The notes under the pieces: model-generated | Database searches by the model: none | What the model saw: the letters and a program-made list of their open reading frames with translations, nothing else | What the model was told of the DNA's origin: nothing | Part shown: positions 27,745 through 36,294 of the stretch, piece after piece | How positions within the stretch are numbered: the first letter of the stretch is position 1 | Layout: every line of letters starts with the position of its first letter | Program-made: the position numbers and the translations under genes | Assembly (NCBI GenBank): GCA_963843275.1 | Contig: CAWJJM010000010.1 | Span: 496,001-560,000, forward strand | Reading direction: 5' to 3' | DNA length: 64,000 nt | Source: CAWJJM01 sp963843275 | GTDB taxonomy: Bacteria; Acidobacteriota; Thermoanaerobaculia; Multivoradales; JBCCEF01

Positions 27745-28914
27745 TCAGCCGGCCGCCCGGGCGCCGCCGCGGGCGAGCCCCCAGGCCAGCCGGAAGGTCC
27801 CGGAGACGCCGAAGGCGGCGGCGGAGAGCTGGCCGGCGTGCAGCGCCAGCAGGCGCGAGAACAGGGTCGGGTCCGCGGCCAGCGCGGCGAGGGTGCGGCG
27901 GCGCAGGCGCGGGCGGCGCTCCACCGCCAGCAGCAGCTCGGTGAGCAGGTCGGGGAGCCGGCGCTGGCGCCGGCAGGCGCGGGCGTAGGAGCCGAGGTCG
28001 CCGGCGGCGGCGGCCGCGGCGAGCGCCGCCGCCTGGCGGAAGGCCAGCGACAGGCCCTCCCCGGTGAGCGCGTCGACGTAGCCGGCGGCGTCCCCCACCA
28101 GCGCCAGGTTGCCCCGCACCACCGCCCGCACCGGCTGGCGCAGCGGCCCGGCGCCCCGGTCGCGGGAGGTGGCCGGCCGGCCCTCCAGCCGGCGTGCCAG
28201 CTCCGGGAAGCCGGCGAGAAGCTCGTCGAAGCCGGCCCGGCGCCCCGACCACAGCATCGCGACGCCGATCTCGTCGCGGGCCACCGGGGTGACGTAGGCC
28301 TCGACCCCCCGCCCCCACCACACCTCGACCAGCTCCGGCGCCTCCCCGGCCGGCACCCGGTAGTGGCGGCGGACGCCGAAGCGCCGCCGCGGGCCGACCG
28401 CCGGCGGCGCCGCCGCCAGACCCGCCCAGCCACGCAACGGCGACCGCAGGCCGTCGGCGGCGACCAGCACCCGGCCGCCCAGCCGCTCGCCGGCGGCGGT
28501 GACGGCGGCGAAGCGCGCGCCCGCCCCGGTGCCGAGGGGTTCGAGGCCGGTCACCCGCACTCCCCAGCGCACCTCCACCCCCGCCCGCCCGGCCTGCTCC
28601 GCCAGGGCGCGGTGCAGCTCCACCCGGCGGACGCCGAGGCCCGGCGGACCGGGGAAACGGCCCTCCGCCACCCGGCCGTCACCGCGGTAGCGGATGCCGG
28701 CGAACGGCGCCCCGGCGAGGGCCGCCGCGGGCACCCCCAGCGCCGCCAGCGCCGCCACCCCGTCGGGCATCAGCCCCTCGCCGCAGGCCTTGTCGAGGGG
28801 CGGCCGGCGGCGGTCGACGACGGTGACCGCGAGCCCGGCGCGGCGGGCGCAGAGCGCGGTGGCGAGCCCGGCGGGCCCGCCGCCGACGACCAGCAGGTCG
28901 GGCGCCTCAGTCAT
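27745..28914 (-). CDS. FAD-dependent oxidoreductase of the geranylgeranyl-reductase/monooxygenase group
   Basis: A 389-residue flavoprotein. The N-terminal Rossmann motif is DLLVVGGGPAGLATALCARR (about 6-25), followed by CGEGLMPDGVAAL, a pattern shared by geranylgeranyl-reductase-like enzymes and some aromatic hydroxylases, VLVAADGLRSPLRGWAGL, and the second FAD motif LVGDAAGYVDALTGEGLS. It is the last gene of the type III PKS group and overlaps the acyl-AMP ligase gene by eight bases. In the srsABC pathway of Streptomyces griseus a flavoprotein oxidises the methylated alkylresorcinol to a quinone; by position this enzyme is a candidate for ring oxidation here. Reduction of an acyl or prenyl chain is the alternative. 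Confidence 0.8.
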   Translation of the reverse strand: MTEAPDLLVVGGGPAGLATALCARRAGLAVTVVDRRRPPLDKACGEGLMPDGVAALAALGVPAAALAGAPFAGIRYRGDGRVAEGRFPGPPGLGVRRVELHRALAEQAGRAGVEVRWGVRVTGLEPLGTGAGARFAAVTAAGERLGGRVLVAADGLRSPLRGWAGLAAAPPAVGPRRRFGVRRHYRVPAGEAPELVEVWWGRGVEAYVTPVARDEIGVAMLWSGRRAGFDELLAGFPELARRLEGRPATSRDRGAGPLRQPVRAVVRGNLALVGDAAGYVDALTGEGLSLAFRQAAALAAAAAAGDLGSYARACRRQRRLPDLLTELLLAVERRPRLRRRTLAALAADPTLFSRLLALHAGQLSAAAFGVSGTFRLAWGLARGGARAAG

Positions 28915-30751
28915 CGCCCGAGGCCCGGCGCCGGCGGGCCCCGTCGCGGGCGAAGGCGATCCCGGAGCGGGCCAGCTCCCGCGCCAGACGCAGGGGCGTC
29001 ACCGGCGCCGGCGCGTCCAGGGTGCCGTCGAGATAGCGCGCCAACGCCGCGCCGCGCCGCAGCTTGCCCGAGGAGGTGCGCGGCAGGGTCCCCGGCGCCA
29101 GCACCTCGACCCGTTCGGGCACCAGGCCGGTGGCGGCGAGGACGGCGCGCGAGCAGGCGGCGGCGATCCCGCGGCGGGCGGGCTCGGGCTCGGCACGGCG
29201 CGCCTCCACCAGCACCAGGAGCTCCTCCGCCTCGGCGCCCTCCGGCAGCCAGCTCACCGCCACCGCGCAGCCGCGGCGCGCCCCCTCGACCTCGCCCACG
29301 GCGTGCTCGATCTCCTCGGGCGCGTGGTTGCGCCCGTGGAGGATCACCACGTCCTTGGCGCGGCCGGCCAGGTAGAGCTCGCCGCCGTGGAGGAACCCGA
29401 GGTCGCCGGTGTCCAGCCAGCCGCCGACCAGCACCCGCGCCGTCTCCCGCGGCCGCCCCAGGTAGCCGCTCATCAGCGACGGGCCCCGCACCCAGACGCG
29501 GCCCAGGCGCCCCTCGGGCAACGGCTCGACGTCTCCGGGGGCGGGCCGCTCCGCCTCGTCGCCCGGCGGCAGGATCCGGAGCTCGAAACCCGGCAGCGGG
29601 CGGCCGACCGAGGCCAGCTCGCGCACCGCCGTCGGGTCGCCGGCCGCGGCGCCCGGCGGCAGCTCGCGCGCGACGCCGGCCGCCGCCAGCGCCTCGCGGT
29701 CGAAGCGGACGGTCCGGAAGGGGCGTCCGAGGTCGGAGAAGGTCACCGCCAGGGCCGCCTCGGAGAGCCCGTAGACCGGGGTCAGGGCGCCGGCCGGCAG
29801 GCCCCAGCGCGCGAAGCGCTCGCGGAAGGCGCGCAGCACTCCGGGGGCCACCGTCTCGGCGCCGTTGAGCGCCACCTGCCAGCACGACAGGTCCACCCCG
29901 GCGAGCTCCTCGTCGCGGATCTTGTGGAGGGCGAGCCCGTAGGCGAAGTTCGGCGCCGGCGAGATGGCGGCGCGGTAGCGGGAGATGGCCCGCAGCCACA
30001 GCGCCGGGCGGGCGACGAAGACCTCCGGACCGAGCAGGGTGAGGACCGACGGCAACAGCACCGCCGGCACCACGCAGCCGATCAGCCCCATGTCGTGGTA
30101 GAGCGGCAGCCAGGAGAGGCCGGTGGCGCGCTCGCCGGCCAGCGCCTCCGGCCACAGCGAGTTCAGCGCCGCCGCCTGGGCGAGCACGGCGCGGTGCGAC
30201 AGCGCCACCGGCTTGGGCTCGACGGTGGTCCCGGAGGAGAACTGCACCAGGGCGAGGTCGTCGGGGCCGGGCGCGGGGAGCGGGGCCGCGGCGTCCGCCG
30301 CCGGCAGGTCGCCGAGCGCGCGGCAGCCGAGGGCCGGGGCGGCCCGCGCCACCGTCTCGCCGAGCAGGCGCCGCACCCGGCGGTCGGCGAGGACCAGCCG
30401 GGCGCCGGCGGCGGCGAGCATCGCCGCCGTCCGCCGGTGGTACTCCTCGAGGCGGCCCAGACGCACCGGCGGATAGAGCGGCACCGGCGCGGCGCCGGCG
30501 AGCAGCGACCCGAAGAAGGCGTCGAAGAACTCCGGCCCGGTGGGGAACACCAGGCCGACCCGGTCTCCCGGCCGCACCCCGAGAGCGAGCAGGCCGGCGG
30601 CGGTGCGCCGCGCCCGCTCGCGCACCTCGGACCAGGGCAGGAAGCGGGCGCTCTCGTCGCGGGCCACGAAGCGGAGGCCGGTGCCGGCGTCCGCCGCGGC
30701 GCGGTCGAGGGCGCCGGCGAGGGAGGCGGGGGTGGGGGCGGGCGTGTTCAA
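28907..30751 (-). CDS. Fatty acyl-AMP ligase (FAAL-type adenylate-forming enzyme)
   Basis: A 614-residue member of the ANL superfamily. Such enzymes activate a fatty acid as acyl-AMP; FAALs then pass it to an acyl carrier protein rather than to CoA. Motifs: ATP-binding VQFSSGTTVEPKPVALSHR, the FAAL-type WLPLYHDMGLIGCVVP, PVYGLSEAALAVTF, WLDTGDLGFLHGGELYLAGR and KDVVILHGRNHAPEEIEHAV, with the C-terminal lysine in RTSSGKLRRG. The form YHDMGLIG and GRNHxPEEIE separates FAALs from ordinary acyl-CoA ligases. The start is a TTG at 30749-30751 that overlaps the stop of the upstream carrier-protein gene as TTGA. That physical coupling supports the pair acting together to load a starter for the type III PKS. 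Confidence 0.88.
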   Translation of the reverse strand: MNTPAPTPASLAGALDRAAADAGTGLRFVARDESARFLPWSEVRERARRTAAGLLALGVRPGDRVGLVFPTGPEFFDAFFGSLLAGAAPVPLYPPVRLGRLEEYHRRTAAMLAAAGARLVLADRRVRRLLGETVARAAPALGCRALGDLPAADAAAPLPAPGPDDLALVQFSSGTTVEPKPVALSHRAVLAQAAALNSLWPEALAGERATGLSWLPLYHDMGLIGCVVPAVLLPSVLTLLGPEVFVARPALWLRAISRYRAAISPAPNFAYGLALHKIRDEELAGVDLSCWQVALNGAETVAPGVLRAFRERFARWGLPAGALTPVYGLSEAALAVTFSDLGRPFRTVRFDREALAAAGVARELPPGAAAGDPTAVRELASVGRPLPGFELRILPPGDEAERPAPGDVEPLPEGRLGRVWVRGPSLMSGYLGRPRETARVLVGGWLDTGDLGFLHGGELYLAGRAKDVVILHGRNHAPEEIEHAVGEVEGARRGCAVAVSWLPEGAEAEELLVLVEARRAEPEPARRGIAAACSRAVLAATGLVPERVEVLAPGTLPRTSSGKLRRGAALARYLDGTLDAPAPVTPLRLARELARSGIAFARDGARRRRASGDD

Positions 30752-31107
30752 CGGGGACGATCCGGTCCGGCGGGCCGACCCGGACGCGGCGGCGCGGCGG
30801 CGGCCGCCGGCCGGTCGTCCCCGCCCGTGGGTCCGCCGCCGCCGTCGTCCGGTTCGGCGGCCGCCCGCGCCCGCAGCTCGCGTCCGACCGCCGCCACCAG
30901 GTCGCCGACCGTCTCGACGCCGGCCTCGTCCTCCTCGTCCAGTCGCACCCGGAAGCGGTTCTCCACCTCGACCGCGAGGGTCAGCAGCCGGATGGAGTCG
31001 AGCTCCAGGTCCTCGACCAGCCGCGTCTCCGGCGCCAGCGACCCGGTGTAGCCGAGGTGCTCCCGCGCCACCGCCGCGATGCCGTCGAGGATCCGTTCGT
31101 CCCGCAC
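30748..31107 (-). CDS. Acyl carrier protein with Gly/Pro-rich tail
   Basis: A 119-residue protein whose first 85 residues are an acyl carrier domain: helical, acidic, with the phosphopantetheine serine Ser38 in VEDLELDSIRLLTLAVEVE. Unlike the housekeeping AcpP (normally about 78 residues with the DSL motif) it has DSI and a 35-residue tail (DDGGGGPTGGDD, then Ala/Pro/Arg repeats) that should be disordered. It lies between the methyltransferase and the acyl-AMP ligase and overlaps the ligase start by four bases. The most likely job is to carry an acyl starter from the ligase to the type III polyketide synthase. Confidence 0.87.
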   Translation of the reverse strand: MRDERILDGIAAVAREHLGYTGSLAPETRLVEDLELDSIRLLTLAVEVENRFRVRLDEEDEAGVETVGDLVAAVGRELRARAAAEPDDGGGGPTGGDDRPAAAAAPPRPGRPAGPDRPR

Positions 31108-31116
31108 GCCGGCAGC

Positions 31117-31681
31117 CTACAGCAGAGCCCCGCGCTGCCCGGGGCGGGCGGCGGCGGCGGCCAGCGCCGCCTCCTCGACCCGGATGCGGTGGGCGAGCAG
31201 CGCCAGGTCGGCGACGCCGAAGACGAGGGCCGTGAGCCAGGCGGTGTGGACCAGCGGCAGGGCGAAGACCTCCACCGCCACCGCCAGGTAGTTGGGATGG
31301 CGCAGCAGGCGGAAGGGCCCCCGCTCCACCCGCGGCGCGCCGGCCAGCACGACGACCCGGGTCGTCCAGCGGCGCCCCAGGGTCGCCACCACCCACCAGC
31401 GCAGCGCCATGGTGGCGGCGACCAGGGCGAGCATCGGGAAGCCCAGCCCGGGGAGGAAGGGGCGTCCGAGGAGCCACACCTCGGCGAGGCCGGCGGCGAG
31501 CACGCCGGCATGCAGCGCCACCATCAGCGGGTAGTGGCCCCGCCCCACCTCCCGGCCGCCGCGGGCCGCGAGCCAGCGCCGGTGGCGCCGCGAGACGCAC
31601 CAGCTCGGCCAGCCGCTCCAGCCCGACGAGCCCCACCAGCAGGGTGAAGGCGAGGCGGCTGGCGGAGGCCGCAGCTACCAC
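31117..31681 (-). CDS. ICMT-type O-methyltransferase (SrsB/YpbQ-like), one frameshift
   Basis: Read with one correction this is a 187-residue membrane methyltransferase of the isoprenylcysteine carboxyl methyltransferase family. The first part, from a GTG at 31679-31681, reads VVAAASASRLAFTLLVGLVG then LERLAELV; after removing one base near 31597 the frame continues VSRRHRRWLAARGGREVGRG and joins the second part (GHYPLMVALHAGVLAAG) to the end. The SAM-binding family signature GPFRLLRHPNYLAVAVE is intact, and there are four or five membrane segments. Members next to type III PKS genes (SrsB in Streptomyces, BpsB/YpbQ in Bacillus) O-methylate alkylresorcinols or alkylpyrones. The start overlaps the stop of the PKS gene by seven bases. 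Whether the extra base is real is unknown; both halves retain family sequence. Confidence 0.8.
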
Positions 31682-32724
31682 TCGAGCAGCACCAGCTCGG
31701 AGCAGAAGCCGGGGCCCATGGCGAGCAGGACGCCGGGCGTGCCGGGAGCGGGCCGCCGCCGGTCCAGGGTGTCGCGGAGCACCATCAGCACCGACGTCGA
31801 CGACAGGTTGCCGACCTCGCGCAGGCTGCGCCAGGTCAGCTCGAGAGCGTCCGGGGGCAGCTCGAGCGACTCCTGGAGCGCCTCGAGGACCTTCGGGCCG
31901 CCCGGGTGGCAGACCCACGAGCCGACGTCGGCCCGGCCGAGGCCGTGGTCGGCGAGGAAGCGGTCGACGTCGGCGCGCAGGTGGTCCCGCGCGATCCGCG
32001 GGACGTCGGCCGACAGCACGATCCGGAAGCCGCGCTCGGAGATGTCCCAGCCCATCACCCGCTCGGAGTCGGGGTAGAAGACCGAGCGGGTGGCGACCAC
32101 GCGGGGACCGTCGGCCCGGCGCTCGCCACCGGCCACCACCACCGCCGCCGCGCCGTCGCCGAACAGGCCGGAGGCGATCAGGTTGGGGATCGACAGGTCC
32201 TCGCGCTGCAGGGTGAGCGAGCACAGCTCCACCGACAGCAGCACCGCGACCTCCCCGGGATAGGCGCGGACGTAGTCGGCGGCCCGCGCGATGCCGGCGG
32301 CGCCGGCGACGCAACCGAGGCCGAAGATCGGCACCCGCTTGACGGCGGAGGGCAGGCCCAGGCGGTTCACCAGCCGCGCGTCGATCGACGGCGTGGCGAC
32401 GCCGGTGACGGTGACGAAGAAAAAGGCGCCGACGTCGTCGACGCCGAGGCCGGCGCGCTCGAGCGCGTCGCGCACCGCCGTCTCGCCGACCTCCTGGGCG
32501 ACGCGGATCCAGGCGTCGTTGGCGTCGCCCCAGGTCGCCAGCCGATCGTACTCCTCGAGCGGCAGCGCCAGGTGGCGGCCGCCGACCAGCACGTTGCGGT
32601 GCAGCCGCTCGAGCCGCTCGAGGTTGTAGTGGCGCCGTTCCCAGTGCCGCTTGAGCGCGGCGAGCAGGGTCGCCTGGTCGTAGTGGTGCGGCGGGAGGGC
32701 GCTGCCGACGGAGGCGATTCTCAT
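31675..32724 (-). CDS. Type III polyketide synthase (alkylresorcinol/alkylpyrone synthase-like)
   Basis: A 349-residue chalcone-synthase-like enzyme. It extends an acyl starter with malonyl-CoA and cyclises the chain to a pyrone or resorcinol without a carrier protein of its own. The catalytic triad is complete: Cys138 in IFGLGCVAGAAG, His273 in VCHPGGPKV and Asn306 in EVGNLSSTSV. The N-terminal segment ASVGSALPPHHYDQATLL and the GPGFCSELVLLEW end (GFG loop variant) match the bacterial clade that uses long-chain fatty acyl starters (PKS11/18, BpsA, SrsA). It is the first gene of the group running to 27745, and a TAGACT element lies about 32 bases before its ATG. The product class (lipidic pyrone or resorcinol) follows from family and neighbours, not from direct evidence. 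Confidence 0.9.
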   Translation of the reverse strand: MRIASVGSALPPHHYDQATLLAALKRHWERRHYNLERLERLHRNVLVGGRHLALPLEEYDRLATWGDANDAWIRVAQEVGETAVRDALERAGLGVDDVGAFFFVTVTGVATPSIDARLVNRLGLPSAVKRVPIFGLGCVAGAAGIARAADYVRAYPGEVAVLLSVELCSLTLQREDLSIPNLIASGLFGDGAAAVVVAGGERRADGPRVVATRSVFYPDSERVMGWDISERGFRIVLSADVPRIARDHLRADVDRFLADHGLGRADVGSWVCHPGGPKVLEALQESLELPPDALELTWRSLREVGNLSSTSVLMVLRDTLDRRRPAPGTPGVLLAMGPGFCSELVLLEW

Positions 32725-32755
32725 CGCGAAGGGGGCCGCTCGTCGCGGGGCCCGC

Positions 32756-32761
32756 AGTCTA
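32756..32761 (-). promoter_or_regulatory. Possible -10 element for the type III PKS operon
   Basis: The minus strand reads GGTAGACTGC, the same G(G/C)TAGACT form as before three other genes in the window. It lies 32 bases before the PKS ATG at 32724. The -35 region is unclear. Confidence 0.4.
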
Positions 32762-32909
32762 CCAGCCCGGCCGAGCGGCTCCTCCGTGGGTGCCCGCGCC
32801 GAGCGCCGCGGTTTCCCACCCGCCCCGCCCCGGCGGGCGCCGGCCGGCCACCCCGGCAGGTGTGGAGGCGCCGCGCGCGGCGGTCCACAGTGGATCCCCG
32901 GGAGGCGCG

Positions 32910-34019
32910 ATGCGCGAGCTCATCGACGGAACGACCGCCATCGTCCGCGGCGCCCTGGCCGGCGGCTGCACCTTCTTCGCCGGCTACCCCATCACCCCGG
33001 CCTCGGGGATCCTGATGGCGATGATGGAGGCGCTGCCGCGGGTCGGCGGCGTCGCCGTCCAGGGCGAGGACGAGATCGCCTCGATCGGCATGTGCCTGGG
33101 CGCCGCCATGGCGGGCGCGCGGGCGATGACCGCCACCAGCGGCCCCGGGATGAGCCTCTACAGCGAGAACCTCGGGCTGGCGGTGATGGGGGAGGTGCCG
33201 CTGGTGGTGGTCGACGTGCAGCGGCTGGGCCCGGCGACGGGCGGCGCCACCACCGTGGCGCAGGGCGACGTGCAGTTCGTCCGCTGGGGCACCTCGGGCG
33301 GCTTTCCGCTGATCGTGCTGGCGCCGGCGTCGATCCCGGGCTGCCACCGCCTCACCCGCGAGGCGTTCGGCCTCGCCGAGCGCTTCCGCTGCCCGGTCGT
33401 GGTGCTGGCCGACAAGGAGCTGGCGCTGACCGCCAACACCGTCGAGCTCGAGGCGGACGCCGCACCGCCCCCGCCCCGGCCGCCGGCGGCGCCGCCGCCC
33501 GACGACCGCCCCTACCGCTACACGCCCGCCGGCGAGGTGCCGCCGCTGCGCTTCTACGGCGAGCTCGGCACGGTGCGCTTCACCGGCTCGACCCACGACG
33601 AGCGCGCCTTCCTCACCAAGGACCCGGCCACCGTCGAGGCGCTCAACCGCCACCTCATCGCCAAGATCGAGGACCACGGCGACGAGATCGAGCGCACCGC
33701 GGCCGATCTCGAGCCCGGCGCCCGGCGCCTGGTGGTCGGCTACGGGGTCACCGCCGGCGCGCAGCGCGAGGCGGTGGCGGCCCTGCGCCGCCGCGGCCGC
33801 CGCGTCTCCTCGCTGGTGCTGGAGAGCCTGTGGCCGGTCCCGGAGCACGCCCTCGCCGCCGCTCTCGCCGGCGTCGACCGGGTGGTCGTCCCGGAGCTCA
33901 ACCACGGCCTCTACCGGCGCGAGATCGAACGCCTCGCCGGCGGCCGCGAGGTGGTGGGGGTCGAGCGCATCGACGGCGAGCTGCTCGGCGCCGCCCAGAT
34001 CGCCGAGGCGCTGGCATGA
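32910..34019 (+). CDS. korA: 2-oxoacid:ferredoxin oxidoreductase, alpha subunit
   Basis: A 369-residue subunit of a thiamine-diphosphate, iron-sulfur enzyme that oxidises a 2-oxoacid to its acyl-CoA and reduces ferredoxin. The pyrimidine-binding domain is at the start (TFFAGYPITPASGILMAMME, GEDEIASIGMCLGAAMAGAR, TSGPGMSLYSENLGLAVMGE), and the transketolase C-terminal-like domain follows from about residue 240. The gamma domain often fused in front of KorA is absent here and is instead attached to the beta subunit downstream. The ATG follows GGGAGGCGCG; its stop overlaps the next ATG as ATGA. 2-Oxoglutarate is the likeliest substrate, with branched-chain 2-oxoacids a real alternative. The symbol is by family resemblance. 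Confidence 0.82.
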   Translation: MRELIDGTTAIVRGALAGGCTFFAGYPITPASGILMAMMEALPRVGGVAVQGEDEIASIGMCLGAAMAGARAMTATSGPGMSLYSENLGLAVMGEVPLVVVDVQRLGPATGGATTVAQGDVQFVRWGTSGGFPLIVLAPASIPGCHRLTREAFGLAERFRCPVVVLADKELALTANTVELEADAAPPPPRPPAAPPPDDRPYRYTPAGEVPPLRFYGELGTVRFTGSTHDERAFLTKDPATVEALNRHLIAKIEDHGDEIERTAADLEPGARRLVVGYGVTAGAQREAVAALRRRGRRVSSLVLESLWPVPEHALAAALAGVDRVVVPELNHGLYRREIERLAGGREVVGVERIDGELLGAAQIAEALA

Positions 34020-35331
34020 CCGTCGACGGGCTGGCCACCTACCGCAACGGCCGCGCCTACCCCTTCTGTCCCGGTTGCGGCCACGGCACCATCCTCGACC
34101 GGCTCGACGAGGCGCTGGTCGAGCTCGCCCTGGACCCGGCGCGGGTGGTGCTGGTCAGCGACATCGGCTGCTCCGGCCTCTCCGACCAGTACTTCGCGAC
34201 CAGCGCCTTCCACGGTCTGCACGGCCGCAGCCTGACCTACGCCACCGGGCTCAAGCTGGCGCGCCCGGAGCTCGAGGTGATCGTGCTGCTCGGCGACGGC
34301 GGCACCGGCATCGGCGGCGCCCACCTGCTCAACGCGGCGCGGCGCAACGTGGGGCTGACGGTGGTGGTGTTCAACAACTTCAACTACGGCATGACCGGAG
34401 GGCAGCACTCGGCGACCACGCCTGCCGGCGCCCGCACCTCCACCACCCCGGGCGGCAACCTCGAGGCGCCGCTCGACCTCTGCGGCACGGTGGCGGTCAA
34501 CGGCGCCGCCTACGCCTGGCGGGGCACCAGCTTCGACGACGACCTGGCGGAGCGGATGGTCGAGGCGGTGCGCACCCCGGGGTTCGCGCTGCTCGACGTC
34601 TGGGAGCTGTGCACCTCCTTCTTCGTCCCCGCCAACCACGCCTCGCGGCGTACCCTCGCCACCACCCTCGACGGCTCGGCTTCGCCCGCGGCGTGGTGGC
34701 GCGGCGCGAGGTCGCCGAGTACGCCGCCGCCTACCGCGCGGCCCACGCCGGCGAGGTCGGGCGCGCGGCCGCCGCCGCGCAACCTCTGGTGCCGCGCTTT
34801 CCGGCGCCGCTCGACCGCCGCTTCCACCTGGTGGCGGCGGGTTCGGCCGGCGGCCGGGTGCGCTCGGCGGTGCGCCTGCTGGCGCGCGCCGCGGTGCTCT
34901 CCGGCCTGTGGGCGGCGCAGCGCGACGACTATCCGGTGACCGTGAAGTCGGGGCACAGCCTGTCGCAGCTCGTCCTCTCCCCCGAGCCGATCGACGACAC
35001 CTCGGTGGCGCGGCCCGACGCGTTGGTGGTGCTGTCGGAGGACGGCGCCCGCAAGGCGGCCGGGACGCTGGCCCGGCTGCGCCCGGCCGACCGGGTGCTG
35101 ACCGTGCCCGCCTTCGCCGGCCTCGCCACCCCGGCGCGACTCGAGATCGTCGACCCGGCGCCCGCGCCGCCGCGGCTCGTCAAGTCGCAGCTCGCGCTGC
35201 TCGTCGTCGCGGCCGCCGCGCGGCGCCTCGGCCTGCTGCCGCGCGAAGCGCTGGAGGCCGCCGCGGGGGACGGCGACGAGGCGAGGTCGGCGGCCGCCCT
35301 CGAGGCGATCGCCGCCGGCTGGGCGCTGTAG
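34016..35331 (+). CDS. korB: 2-oxoacid:ferredoxin oxidoreductase, fused beta-gamma subunit, one frameshift
   Basis: With one base restored near 34674 this becomes a 438-residue protein. Residues 1-225 are the TPP-binding beta subunit: Cys18 and Cys21 in YPFCPGCGHGTI, Cys in SDIGCSGLSD and Cys in VWELCTSFF match the four cysteines that hold the 4Fe-4S cluster in KorB, and GDGGTGIGGAHLL with NNFNYGMTGGQHS binds TPP-Mg. Residues 260-438 are a gamma domain (FHLVAAGSAGGRVRSAVRLL, YPVTVKSGHSLSQLVLSPEP) of the type that contacts CoA. The join, DGLGFARGVVARREVAEYAA in the corrected frame, falls between the two domains. Uncorrected, the beta frame runs into nonsense to 34939. The gene overlaps korA by four bases. 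No ferredoxin-like delta subunit is present. Confidence 0.8.
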
Positions 35332-35355
35332 GCGCCGGACGGAGGGACGCGCCGC

Positions 35356-36159
35356 TCAGCCGCCGCGCCGGCGCCAGGCCGCCGGGGAGACGCCCACCCG
35401 CCGCGTGAAGCACCGGGTGAAGTGGCTCTGGTCGGCGAAGCCGCAGGCGAGCGCGACCTCGGCCAACGGCATCTCGGAGCGCAGCAGCTCGAGCGAGCGC
35501 TCGAGGCGCCGGCGGCGCACCGTCTCGCCGACGCTGCGCCCGAGGTGGCGACGGAACCCGCGCGACAGGTGTCCGGGATGCACGCCCACCTCGCGGGCCA
35601 GCTCGGCGAGCCCGGGCGGGGCCGCGTAGCGATCGCGCAGCACCGCCTCCGCCCGGCGCAGCCACGCCGGCACCGGCCCGCCCGGCCGCCGCTCCCGGAG
35701 GATGGCGGCGGCGAGCTCGAAGAGCGCCCCCTGGACCACCAGGGCGGTCAGCTCGTCGGGGGCGCGCAGCTCGAGCTGCAGGCGCGCCAGGACGCCGGCG
35801 GCGTGGGCGCCGCGGACGACGATGCGGTCCGCGAAGGCGCGCCGCGCGTCCCCCAGGCCGGCCAGCGCCGCCTCCTCCAGCTCGAGATCGAACAGGCGGG
35901 CCCGCCGGTCGTGGAAGACGTTGCGGTGCAGCTCGCCCGCCGGATGGACGACGATGGTCGCCGGCCGGCAGTCGGTGACGCCGCTGCCGAGCTCCTCCCG
36001 GTAGCGGCCGGCCGACAGCAGACTCACGTAGGGCAGCGCGTGGACGTGCCACGGCAGGTCCTCGCCCGGACGATGGCTCTTCTCCAGCAGGCGGACGCCC
36101 GCCGCGGCCCACTCGCGGAGCGGCTCACCGTAGAAGGACTGTCTCGAGACGGCCGGCAT
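35356..36159 (-). CDS. AraC-family transcriptional regulator
   Basis: A 267-residue regulator. The N-terminal half is a cupin-like sensing domain (PWHVHALPYVSLLSAGRYRE, with HAVHP-like VVHPAGELHRN), and the C-terminal 100 residues hold the double helix-turn-helix of AraC proteins: LAELAREVGVHPGHLSRGFR and LAEVALACGFADQSHFTRCF followed by GVSPAAWRR. The ATG at 36157-36159 gives MPAVSRQSFYGEPL. It is divergent from the lipoprotein hydrolase at 36295, with 135 bases between, and may control that gene. The ligand is unknown. Confidence 0.85.
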   Translation of the reverse strand: MPAVSRQSFYGEPLREWAAAGVRLLEKSHRPGEDLPWHVHALPYVSLLSAGRYREELGSGVTDCRPATIVVHPAGELHRNVFHDRRARLFDLELEEAALAGLGDARRAFADRIVVRGAHAAGVLARLQLELRAPDELTALVVQGALFELAAAILRERRPGGPVPAWLRRAEAVLRDRYAAPPGLAELAREVGVHPGHLSRGFRRHLGRSVGETVRRRRLERSLELLRSEMPLAEVALACGFADQSHFTRCFTRRVGVSPAAWRRRGG

Positions 36160-36294
36160 CCACCGTTCGTACGGCCGCTCCCCCGGACGGGTTTCGCCAC
36201 CGGGGCGGCTCCGCTTCCAGGATGCGCGGCAGGTACAAGACGCCCGCCCGCGGCGCTCGTACGCTGGCCGGTGGACCGACCGAGGAGGCCCCAC

